Source: DAOVRL01 sp964459805 (lineage in GTDB: Bacteria; Planctomycetota; Phycisphaerae; Sedimentisphaerales; Anaerobacaceae). Taken from it: a stretch of DNA of 5,097 nt. The position numbers and the translations under genes were made by a program. Under the pieces are notes generated by a model, which saw nothing but the letters and a program-made list of their open reading frames with translations, made no database searches and was not told the DNA's origin. This document shows positions 1 through 5,097 of this stretch, in pieces (the first letter of the stretch is position 1; every line of letters begins with the position of its first letter). The stretch lies in the NCBI GenBank assembly GCA_964459805.1, contig CAYWOD010000236.1, forward strand, positions 1 to 5,097, read 5' to 3'.

Positions 1-1846
1 TCCAGACGTCGCCTTCCCATGTGTTGGGCTCCTCGGCCATGTTGACCTCATTAACTTTCCAATAGTAAGTCTTACCTAATTCGAGAGACAATGGGCCATA
101 GCTGGCCCGGCATGTCCCGGCAGGGATACTACAGGGGTCAACGGTGCTATCGGCCACCGCCTGCCGCTCGCCGCTGAAATACAGTTCGTGGGTTGCTGCC
201 TCTCTGCCCTGCCTCCAGTTGAGGGTCACATCAATAGCCACATCAACTGCCTCATTCTCCGGTTCGGGCAGTCTTGCCTGCACAGGCAAATAGAAAAAGC
301 GAACCTCACTCAAACCGTACTGATTGAGGATTCCGCCCCAGTTGCTGTTGGCGGTAATCCTGACATATTGCGCTGCTACGCCCTCAAAACTGATTTCCGT
401 ATTATGGGCATAACCGTCCGTACCCGGCGCTTGGGTGAATTCACGCGTGGTCCCCAGCGTGCTGTAGTTCTCGCCGTCGCTCGAGTATTCGATCTTGGCG
501 TTTTTCACACCCAGACCAATCGTATTCTCGAGAGTTGTGTTGTGGTTCCACACCCACATCTCGTGCAGTCTATAGACCTTATCGAACTTGTACTCGATCC
601 AGTTCGGCTGGCTTGCTCCCGATGCGCTGATCCACATGTCCGCCTCATCTTTCGAGTGCAAGTCATCGCTCAGACCGGAACCATTAATTGTATTCTCAGG
701 CCCCTGGTCGGGCCCGTTGCTGTCCGCCGTGACGGTAATTCGGTCGCTGGGGAGCTGATAACCGGCCGGCTCGGTAGTGAATTGCCATACGGAACCTTCG
801 TCCCATCCGCTGACAGTATTGGCCTCGTCGATCCGCCAGTAGTAAGTCGTTTCGAAATCAAGGTCAAAAGGAAGATCGGCGGTATCGAACTCAGGGTCGC
901 TCGTCAGACCCCGATCGGCGGCGGCAGCGCCGTCGTTGACGTCCTCAAAAGCCTGGCTGAAGAAGACCTTGTGCCCGTTTACAGGTGGTGCATAAGCTCC
1001 GGGCGTCCATCTCAGGACCACTTTCGTGCATACGTCCGATTCCCCATTCGCCGGCCTTGGCTTTGAGGCCAGGGCCGGATCCACCGCCAGTATCGGATCG
1101 CCGGGGCCCCCAAGCTCCGCAATCTCCTCGGGCGTCAGGGGCCGGTCCCAGATGGCTATGTTCGAATAGTGCATCAAGGCGTCGTCCCCATCATTGTCAC
1201 CGGCAAAGCAGACGTACGGGTCCGAGTCATCGACCGTGTACAACGAAAAGCGACCATCAATACCGAGATTGCCCGTGTTGTGCTTGCCTGTGAGAACACC
1301 ATTGATGTACAAGTCGTGAAACGCCACGGCCGGGTCGTTGTCCAGATTAACCGTTAGGACCGCCCGGTACCAGGTTGAATGGCTGCTGTAGAACTCACCT
1401 ATGGTCGTGTTATCCGTATAGCCCAAATCGCCTACTCCCCAACTCTCATCGGCCGGATGAATGAAATACTCGGAGTCATTGTACGTCTCGTAGCCGGTCT
1501 GGTACAAGGCCCGCCATTGACCTGCGCTCTCCTCCGGATACATGACATCGAATAGCAATGTGAATTCATTAACCCAGGAGCCCCCGCCATTGGCCGGGAT
1601 ACCATGGTCGGCCTGATAGTAGGTGCCGACTTCGACACCTACGGCCCCGTCGGACCCGCTAATCCCGGGCGCCGCGGATTGGCCGGTGCCATTAAGAATA
1701 AGGTCATTACCCAAGGTTGCCTTGGTCAGGTTGCCCGCATCATCGAATTCCCACAGACCCTTAAAGCCTGCCAATACGTCCGCCTGTACCGCGCCGCCGG
1801 CGCACAGCAGAACAAGAGCAACTAAACAAATCAGTCTCTTACACAT
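1..1846 (-). CDS. Secreted LamG / discoidin / Fn3-like multidomain protein (C-terminus beyond window)
   Basis: The minus frame is open from ATG at 1846 to the window edge, giving 615 codons with no stop, so the 3' end is missing. Residues 1-22 (MCKRLICLVALVLLCAGGAVQA) look like a Sec signal peptide cut after AVQA. Cys15 lacks a proper lipobox, so a lipoprotein is unlikely. About 29-250 is a LamG/concanavalin-like jelly-roll, opening with LWEFDD and closing with HYSNIAIWDRPLTPEEIAEL. About 262-358 is an Fn3-like module ending YYWRIDEAN...WQFTT. About 368-520 is a discoidin (F5/8 type C) domain with WIEYKFDKVYRLHEMWVWN, IEYSSDGENY and QYVRITANSN. About 525-615 is a second Fn3-like copy with YYWKVNEVN. 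Such proteins are extracellular and usually bind glycans; no catalytic motif is seen. A strong ribosome site 6 nt upstream supports the start. The gene has its own candidate promoter at 2045-2073. Exact ligand and C-terminal anchor are unknown. Confidence 0.93.
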   Translation of the reverse strand, partial: MCKRLICLVALVLLCAGGAVQADVLAGFKGLWEFDDAGNLTKATLGNDLILNGTGQSAAPGISGSDGAVGVEVGTYYQADHGIPANGGGSWVNEFTLLFDVMYPEESAGQWRALYQTGYETYNDSEYFIHPADESWGVGDLGYTDNTTIGEFYSSHSTWYRAVLTVNLDNDPAVAFHDLYINGVLTGKHNTGNLGIDGRFSLYTVDDSDPYVCFAGDNDGDDALMHYSNIAIWDRPLTPEEIAELGGPGDPILAVDPALASKPRPANGESDVCTKVVLRWTPGAYAPPVNGHKVFFSQAFEDVNDGAAAADRGLTSDPEFDTADLPFDLDFETTYYWRIDEANTVSGWDEGSVWQFTTEPAGYQLPSDRITVTADSNGPDQGPENTINGSGLSDDLHSKDEADMWISASGASQPNWIEYKFDKVYRLHEMWVWNHNTTLENTIGLGVKNAKIEYSSDGENYSTLGTTREFTQAPGTDGYAHNTEISFEGVAAQYVRITANSNWGGILNQYGLSEVRFFYLPVQARLPEPENEAVDVAIDVTLNWRQGREAATHELYFSGERQAVADSTVDPCSIPAGTCRASYGPLSLELGKTYYWKVNEVNMAEEPNTWEGDVW

Positions 1847-1852
1847 AATAAT

Positions 1853-1860
1853 CCTCCTTC
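1853..1860 (-). promoter_or_regulatory. Ribosome binding site of the LamG/discoidin gene
   Basis: On the minus strand GAAGGAGG is followed by ATTATT and then ATG at 1846. This is a near-perfect Shine-Dalgarno sequence at 6 nt spacing. It fixes the start of the 615-codon frame, and a typical signal peptide begins right there. Confidence 0.88.
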
Positions 1861-1915
1861 GAAATCAAACAACGGTTTTACTCTGACTGTAAGCCAAGAC
1901 TCACGTGGTCCTGTC

Positions 1916-2056
1916 TTACAACTTTCCAGCCAGGAATTTGATGACCTCTTGCCATTTGGGATTCCACGCACCTCCAAAGTTGTTCCTAACCGGGATGTTC
2001 CATATAGGTTGCCCAATAGCATTTCGAAACTTCACAGATATACTATTATACCAAAT
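1916..2056 (-). pseudogene. Possible NACHT-type NTPase remnant (46 codons)
   Basis: Between TGA at 2059-2057 and TAA at 1918-1916 the minus strand reads 46 codons that look like protein rather than random sequence. The frame contains IGQPIWNIPVRNNFGGA followed by WNPKWQEVIKFLAGKL. The W-x-E-V-I-x-F-L-A-G-K-L pattern resembles the segment after the ATPase core of NACHT-family STAND NTPases (typically W-x-E-V-I-x-x-L-A-G); this is recalled from family knowledge. There is no start codon with a ribosome site. The frame is closed upstream by a stop and lacks any P-loop. If real, it is a small relic of a gene that once read toward the LamG/discoidin gene and now forms part of that gene's leader. 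Chance similarity remains possible, because the match rests on about 16 residues. Confidence 0.4.
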
Positions 2057-2073
2057 TCACATTGAGATTTCCA
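2045..2073 (-). promoter_or_regulatory. Sigma70-type promoter with extended -10, for the LamG/discoidin gene
   Basis: The minus strand shows TGGAAA (2073-2068, 4 of 6 to TTGACA), a 17 nt spacer, and a perfect TATAAT (2050-2045) preceded by TG one base upstream (TGGTATAAT, an extended -10). Transcription would start near 2038 and give a leader of about 190 nt before ATG 1846. I recognised no riboswitch in that leader. It lies over the upstream end of the NACHT-like remnant, so it may have arisen within decaying sequence. This is consensus matching only. Confidence 0.6.
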
Positions 2074-2275
2074 CAGGTATTGTCTTTTTTAATGCGCTTG
2101 CTGCTGCCCTAAGCGGCCACAATACAAAAAACGCCGGACGAAGGCTGCTAATCCACCCCCGTTTGTGCGTGGGGCAATCCTCACTTTTGGCACAACAAAG
2201 AGGTTTTTCAGCGATTCTCTGCATCACTCGGCGCCCCGGCTCGGCTGCCACCGGTACTCAATTGCAAAGCCGGGA

Positions 2276-2446
2276 ACTGCAGCCACGGTGGCGGCAAGAT
2301 CAGGGGACCCCTTTGCAGTTCAAAGGCTCCTTGGTCATGTTGATCTAAAGATGGCTACAAGATACGTGCAGGATGTTTCCGAGCAGACTGACAGAGTGAT
2401 TTGTTCTCTCATAGTGGCGTTTTTGCCGGGGCCCAGCCATCCATGA
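2276..2446 (+). pseudogene. C-terminal remnant of a tyrosine recombinase/integrase
   Basis: The plus frame from 2276 reads TAATVAARSGDP and then FAVQRLLGHVDLKMATRYV, followed by SEQTDRV. This is the end of the catalytic domain of XerC/XerD-like phage integrases: the LLGH box holds the second conserved His, and Tyr at 2363-2365 matches the DNA-attacking tyrosine of the T-x-x-Y motif. The upstream HxLRH box with the second catalytic Arg is not intact; the frame gives KPGTAAT where RHTxAT would be expected. Nothing upstream looks like the core-binding domain. After SEQTDRV the frame runs into unrelated residues before TGA at 2444-2446. Only about 40 residues of a usual 300 or so remain, so it cannot be active. 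It is on the strand opposite the three real genes and suggests an old mobile-element insertion. No attachment-site repeats or tRNA gene were found beside it. Confidence 0.62.
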
Positions 2447-2645
2447 GGTTCCTCTGTCCGGATGGCATTTTCGGGAACCACAACGGTCAAGCGCGGGTGA
2501 GTTTTGGAGTGAACGGGAAGAACGCGAACCACGCAAAGCGGGTGCTTCACGGTTAGACTGCGAACCACCTCTCCAGATTCACACTATTCGCACACAGAAT
2601 GCCGTGGCAGTCTGTCCCGGGTCATCATTCTCAGGGCCGGTCCGA
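2447..2645. other. Intergenic stretch without a recognised gene
   Basis: This lies between the integrase remnant and the stop codon of the PEP-CTERM gene. Short frames on both strands have no ribosome sites or recognisable motifs. An imperfect hairpin sits at 2594-2615 (ACAGA, one mismatch, TGC, 4-nt loop, GCA, TCTGT), about 30 nt beyond the PEP-CTERM stop. It has no following T-run in either direction, so it is not a convincing intrinsic terminator. The 7-mer GAACCAC recurs three times (near 2474, 2526 and 2562), with no regular spacing. Confidence 0.5.
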
Positions 2646-3323
2646 TTACGAGCGTTTACGTCTGAGCATCAGAGCACCCAGACCCAACAGAGCCAAAGTC
2701 GCCGGCTCTGGAACAAGGCTGGCACCGCCAACCACTACATAATCGTCGTAGCTTTCGCCTTTAAACCAAAGGTACCAATTTTTGCCGACTGCCTCGTCGG
2801 CAGGCAGGACCTCGAAATTCCACGTCTTGGTTCCCCAGACCCCATCGCCGAATGTTGCTGATACGTCAATCTCTTTCTCCCTTACGAACTCGTCATAATT
2901 AGCCCAGGGATCCGCAGGGTCCTCGAACCAACCTAACTGCACGTCCAGCAATCCCCCACCTGCTCCGCCCGTCGCTGCGGTCGTAACCTCAAACGTGTAC
3001 GATCCCGGTGCAATAGCGCCGGCAGGGTACGTGGCGACTACCGGCTCCCATGCGCCTTCGCCGTTCCAGGTGCCAAGCACGACGCCGACGTTACCGCCAC
3101 TGCCGTCCCCGATAGCTGAGCAGTTCATCAGCCACGGATCCACGTCGTAGCCATAATACCGGTCATACTCCCAGCCGGTAGGAGGGCCAACGGCCGTGTC
3201 GCCCGCATTGGGAACAAGCGCCAGATCAGCCTCAAAATCCCCGTTGCTGAGAATGGTAGCATGAGCGGCGCCCGCTATCAGACCGACAGCGAGCAGGATT
3301 AGGACCAACTTACCTTTCTTCAT
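2646..3323 (-). CDS. Small secreted PEP-CTERM sorting domain protein
   Basis: This 225-residue protein has a Sec signal peptide at 1-22 (MKKGKLVLIL...GAAHA, cut before TIL). The body is a beta-rich, acidic, aromatic-rich domain opening with ILSNGDFEADL, a start often seen in galactose-binding-like (CBM-type) jelly-rolls, and including GSYTFEVTT and KNWYLWFKGE. The C-terminus is a textbook PEP-CTERM tag: VPEP at 204-207, a hydrophobic helix at about 208-220, and the basic tail RRKRS. In this family the tag is recognised by a membrane exosortase, which processes the protein for the outer surface or extracellular matrix. No exosortase gene lies in the window. The frame extends 7 codons further up to TTG at 3344, but the ATG at 3323 is chosen because GGAGG lies 8 nt before it and the signal peptide starts there. 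It appears monocistronic, with its own promoter at 3396-3425. The ligand of the body domain is unknown. Confidence 0.92.
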   Translation of the reverse strand: MKKGKLVLILLAVGLIAGAAHATILSNGDFEADLALVPNAGDTAVGPPTGWEYDRYYGYDVDPWLMNCSAIGDGSGGNVGVVLGTWNGEGAWEPVVATYPAGAIAPGSYTFEVTTAATGGAGGGLLDVQLGWFEDPADPWANYDEFVREKEIDVSATFGDGVWGTKTWNFEVLPADEAVGKNWYLWFKGESYDDYVVVGGASLVPEPATLALLGLGALMLRRKRS

Positions 3324-3331
3324 CACATATT

Positions 3332-3336
3332 CCTCC
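3332..3336 (-). promoter_or_regulatory. Ribosome binding site that decides the PEP-CTERM gene start
   Basis: On the minus strand TTGGAGGAA places GGAGG 8 nt before ATG at 3323. The longer frame would begin at TTG 3344 and would include this site inside the coding region, so the shorter start is preferred. Confidence 0.85.
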
Positions 3337-3368
3337 AAAAACAATTAGCCTTCATTCTTTGTCTTGGC

Positions 3369-3383
3369 GCATCGCCCCGATGC
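3369..3383 (-). other. Perfect hairpin at the 5' end of the PEP-CTERM leader RNA
   Basis: Minus strand GCATCG-GGG-CGATGC forms a 6-bp perfect stem with a 3-nt loop. The predicted transcription start is near 3389, so the hairpin would occupy roughly the first 6-20 nt of the mRNA. It lies about 33 nt upstream of the ribosome site and does not sequester it. Its position fits a 5' stabilising hairpin, but a protein-binding site is equally possible. There is no T-run after it, so it is not an attenuator by itself. Confidence 0.45.
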
Positions 3384-3395
3384 TCCAGATTCTCT

Positions 3396-3425
3396 ATATT
3401 AACGTTTTTCACTGACTCATGTCAA
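3396..3425 (-). promoter_or_regulatory. Sigma70-type promoter of the PEP-CTERM gene
   Basis: The minus strand has a perfect TTGACA (3425-3420), an 18 nt spacer and TAATAT (3401-3396, 4 of 6 to TATAAT). Transcription would start near 3389, giving a leader of about 65 nt before ATG 3323. Long A/T tracts lie immediately upstream at 3427-3463 and would suit an UP element or curved DNA. The upstream gene ends in a terminator, so this gene needs its own promoter. Confidence 0.65.
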
Positions 3426-3426
3426 G

Positions 3427-3463
3427 AAAAAAACCGGATTTACGTTTTTTTTTGATTTTTTTT
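3427..3463. promoter_or_regulatory. Phased A/T tracts upstream of the PEP-CTERM promoter
   Basis: On the plus strand there are A7 (3427-3433), T9 (3445-3453) and T8 (3456-3463). The two T-tracts are centred about 10.5 bp apart, one helical turn, and the A7 lies about two turns further in. Such phasing is known to bend DNA, and A-rich sequence just above a -35 box can bind the RNA polymerase alpha subunit. The tracts abut the TTGACA at 3420-3425. The role is inferred from position. Confidence 0.45.
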
Positions 3464-3636
3464 CAGGAGAGACTCAATTTGGGGAGACCTGCAGGGCAGG
3501 GAAGTGGTCGTTGAATTTTTGTAAGGCCTTGCTGTACAAGGAGCTACGCAACGCCAAGAATGCAAAGCTCGTATCGAATCGGTATCGCCCGAATTGCGTG
3601 ATTTGCTCCAAAAAAAAGAAAAATTTTTGCCATGGT

Positions 3637-3660
3637 TCAGAAGAGGTGGCGCCTTTCTGA
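3637..3660. repeat. Intergenic inverted repeat (hairpin)
   Basis: TCAGAA-G-AGG / CCT-TTCTGA encloses a 5-nt loop (TGGCG), making a 9-bp stem with one bulged G. Read on the minus strand, a long T-rich run (T5-C-T8, 3623-3610) follows, but only after a 13-nt gap that is too long for a classic intrinsic terminator. It could be a back-up termination structure or simply a palindromic relic. Confidence 0.4.
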
Positions 3661-3690
3661 TCTCGGCGAATTGGCATATTCTCCGTAACT

Positions 3691-3730
3691 CTTGTCTTGA
3701 CAAGTTGTTACATGCCAAATTTCTTGTCAA
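3691..3730. repeat. CTTGTC / GACAAG inverted-repeat cluster
   Basis: Three copies of one 6-mer alternate in orientation: CTTGTC (3691-3696), GACAAG (3699-3704) and CTTGTC (3723-3728). The first pair makes a palindrome with a 2-nt centre. The second and third form a longer perfect arm pair, TTGACAAG (3697-3704) and CTTGTCAA (3723-3730), with 18 nt between. The layout resembles paired operator half-sites or alternative hairpins. No promoter with a good -10 was found beside it, so its function is unassigned. Confidence 0.45.
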
Positions 3731-3913
3731 ACGGCACAAAAAATCCCGGCGAAATAGCGTTTGCATGGCTGCGTAGGCGGGAGTAACAACCTTTGGGAGG
3801 TCTTTACCGGTGCTTGATGTGGGCAGCGCAAATCATCAAAACCCTCTTGGACAGAGCAGTAGTGCCTCCGGGGATGGTACGGCGCGGGCCGCTTGCGAGG
3901 GCACGCAACGTCC

Positions 3914-3958
3914 AAACAAAACCGGGACCCGCACCGGACTGACCGATGCAGGCCCCGA
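3914..3958 (-). terminator. Rho-independent terminator of the LamG/dockerin gene
   Basis: Read on the minus strand, TCGGGGCCTGCA (3958-3947) pairs along its whole length with TGCGGGTCCCGG (3933-3922), 12 bp including G-U pairs. Inside, CGG and CCG can add 3 bp around a 5-nt loop (TCAGT). The run TTTTGTTT (3921-3914) follows at once. It begins 46 nt beyond the TAG stop of the dockerin/LamG gene, as expected for its terminator. It separates that gene from the PEP-CTERM gene. Confidence 0.8.
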
Positions 3959-4004
3959 ACGGATCCGAAATCAGAAGCCTGGTGCTATCGCAAGCGGACA
4001 CCGG

Positions 4005-5097
4005 CTATGGCCAGAGTTGATAATCGAGCCAGGCGTCGGCCGCCAATGCAGCAAAATCCTTGAAGTCGATTATAGGTATCGCGTCGCCGTCGTAGGCGTT
4101 AATCTCAGGGTTAGTCGGCGTCAACATCATGTGCAAAGGCTGCACGTACGAGCTGCTCTCCCCGGCAAGCCAGCCGACTTCTCCATGGGTCAGGGCACGG
4201 CTGTAGTAGCGAACCTCATCAATCGTCCCGTCAACCCACAACTCGTAACCAGGGTCTAACCACACTCCGATAGCGAACCTTTCCGGGTAGTTGCCGTCCT
4301 GGTCGTTGATCCATCGCATAGGACCGCCGACGTCCAGAGGCCCGCCAGCAACGGCGCCATCGACATAGAAAGTGGCATACTGGCCATCATAGCTCGCGGC
4401 GAGATGATACCATGTGCCCGTGTCATAGATGCTTGGAGTCTCCACATAGGACATCGAGGCTTCGGTCTCAGTCCGTATGGCCAGGCCGAAGTTTCGCCCG
4501 TTGACAGTACTGTAGCCGTAGTTGAAAAAGAAGAATCCGCACTCATTGGCGCCGTAATCCATCCCGTTGCCAACGAAGCTGCTGAAATACGAAAAGGCGT
4601 CCAACTTGGCCCAGCAGGAGACGGTGAACGTAGAGGGCATTAGCTCGGCAGGGTAAGTGCCGGGACTATCGCCGAGCCTCTCTGCGCAGACGACATAGCC
4701 ATCCTCGCCGTTGAAGCTTATCGCATTGCCGCCGCCGTAGCCTGTAGTCCACGCCGCCCCGTCGACGAGGTCACCGTGATTGGCGTATCCCGCCGGCGCC
4801 ACGTCCGCCGTTGTAAGGCCGGTCCCTTCGTCCAGAGGCCAGTACCCTATTAGATTGGCAGTGCCGGGGTCTTGCGGATCAATCTCGTATGTAGTGATCA
4901 GCCAGTTGTTTGTCAGTATCTGAAGATCCCGAGAGTCGAAGCGGCAGTCGTTGTTCAAATCACCTGCAGGCTTTCGGCGTGAAGGAACGCACTTCGATGA
5001 GTACAGGCGGATGTCATCGAAGTAAACCAGTCCTGAAACAGAGCTGGCGCCTCTATCGAAACCAATACTAATCGTTGTGACATTTGCAAGGTTCACA
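4005..5097 (-). CDS. Secreted LamG protein with split dockerin-like repeats (N-terminus beyond window)
   Basis: The minus frame is open from the window edge to TAG at 4007-4005. The GTG at 5096 is only an internal codon, so the true start lies outside the window. Numbering from there, 1-32 is the end of a beta-sandwich domain (ISIGFDRG...GLVYFDDIRLY), typical of CBM-like modules in planctomycete proteins. Residues 45-66 form a dockerin-like calcium loop with D46, N48, D50, D54 and D57 at loop positions 1, 3, 5, 9 and 12. About 82-312 is a LamG jelly-roll: LIGYWPLDEGTG, AISFNGEDGYVV, TWYHLAASYDGQYATFYVDG and VDGTIDEVRYYSRALTHGEV. Residues 330-358 are a second dockerin-like repeat (D336, D338, D344, D347; position 5 is Ile), and the protein ends YQLWP. 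It is presumably exported; the signal peptide and any enzyme domain would be in the missing part. LamG suggests glycan or protein binding, and dockerin-like repeats suggest calcium-dependent folding or docking. A strong terminator follows 46 nt downstream. Confidence 0.92.
   Translation of the reverse strand, partial: VNLANVTTISIGFDRGASSVSGLVYFDDIRLYSSKCVPSRRKPAGDLNNDCRFDSRDLQILTNNWLITTYEIDPQDPGTANLIGYWPLDEGTGLTTADVAPAGYANHGDLVDGAAWTTGYGGGNAISFNGEDGYVVCAERLGDSPGTYPAELMPSTFTVSCWAKLDAFSYFSSFVGNGMDYGANECGFFFFNYGYSTVNGRNFGLAIRTETEASMSYVETPSIYDTGTWYHLAASYDGQYATFYVDGAVAGGPLDVGGPMRWINDQDGNYPERFAIGVWLDPGYELWVDGTIDEVRYYSRALTHGEVGWLAGESSSYVQPLHMMLTPTNPEINAYDGDAIPIIDFKDFAALAADAWLDYQLWP

Larger units (their letters stand above)
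3464..3913. other. Intergenic stretch of about 450 bp without a recognised gene
   Basis: Frames of up to about 100 codons exist here on both strands, but none has a ribosome site, a domain motif or plausible composition. The minus one at 3766-3440 is Arg/Ser/Cys-rich and runs into the A/T tracts. What the stretch does hold is a 24-nt hairpin at 3637-3660, an A8-G-A5-T5 run at 3610-3628, and a group of CTTGTC/GACAAG inverted repeats at 3691-3730. I see no tRNA, IS ends or CRISPR repeats. Confidence 0.5.

Noticed and set aside
188..1066. Plus-strand open frame of 292 codons
   Set aside because: It lies antisense within the LamG/discoidin gene, whose minus frame has clear domains, a signal peptide and a ribosome site. 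The plus translation has no recognisable motif and no ribosome site.
1896..1917. AAGAC...GTCTT inverted repeat around CACGTG in the LamG/discoidin leader
   Set aside because: Only 5 bp with a 12-nt loop; too weak to call a regulatory hairpin or operator.
1831..2022. Leader peptide frame overlapping the LamG/discoidin start
   Set aside because: Its ATG at 2022 has no good ribosome site and its sequence is unremarkable; the neighbouring frame over the same bases carries the NACHT-like residues instead.
2524..2568. Repeated GCGAACCAC (2524-2532 and 2560-2568), considered as att site or tRNA remnant
   Set aside because: Nine-base repeats this close can occur by chance, and no tRNA arms could be folded around them.
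2646..3344. Longer PEP-CTERM protein starting at TTG 3344
   Set aside because: The extra seven codons contain the ribosome site itself, and the signal peptide starts naturally at ATG 3323.
3440..3766. Minus-strand open frame of 108 codons in the gap
   Set aside because: No Shine-Dalgarno before ATG 3766, odd Arg/Cys/Ser-rich composition, no domain, and it ends inside the A/T tracts at the PEP-CTERM promoter.
3810..4259. Plus-strand open frame of 149 codons
   Set aside because: It overlaps the end of the LamG/dockerin gene antisense and runs through its terminator; there is no ribosome site or motif.

Overview
The window looks like a piece of a Planctomycetota genome, most likely of the Phycisphaerae/Sedimentisphaerales kind. 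This is an inference from protein style. There are LamG (concanavalin-like jelly-roll) proteins with Phycisphaerae-type dockerin-like repeats (GDLNNDCRFDSRDL, IDFKDFAALAADAWL and a C-terminal QLWP), a PEP-CTERM exosortase substrate, and Fn3-like modules with the YYWRIDEAN / YYWKVNEVN signature. No 16S rRNA or other taxonomic marker is present.

All three real protein genes are on the minus strand, so transcription runs from high to low coordinates. (1) 5097-4005 is the C-terminal part of a large secreted protein whose N-terminus lies outside the window. It has the end of a beta-sandwich domain, a calcium-loop dockerin-like repeat, a LamG domain and a second dockerin-like repeat. A strong intrinsic terminator follows at 3958-3914. 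(2) 3913-3426 holds no convincing gene but contains inverted repeats and helically phased A-tracts. (3) A sigma70-type promoter (3425-3396) and a leader with a short perfect hairpin precede a 225-residue secreted PEP-CTERM protein at 3323-2646. (4) 2645-1847 is a gene-poor gap with two apparent gene remnants. One is the catalytic-tyrosine end of a tyrosine recombinase on the plus strand. The other is a short minus-strand piece resembling a NACHT-type NTPase, and an extended -10 promoter sits across its upstream end. (5) 1846-1 is a long secreted protein, cut by the window edge, with the order signal peptide, LamG, Fn3-like, discoidin (F5/8 type C), Fn3-like. No long minus-strand frame is evident at first glance because plus-strand antisense frames are also long there, but the minus frame reads without a stop for 615 codons.

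Taken together, the three genes encode exported, carbohydrate-binding-style surface or secreted proteins. One carries an exosortase sorting tag, one dockerin-like repeats, and one has its C-terminus unseen. No catalytic domain, sorting enzyme, cohesin or regulator is visible, so a joint role in glycan binding or cell-surface architecture is inference from domain content only. Each gene seems to be its own transcription unit rather than part of one operon. I found no clear evidence of a new multi-gene system. The most unusual points are the split dockerin around LamG and the decayed mobile/NTPase remnants between surface-protein genes.
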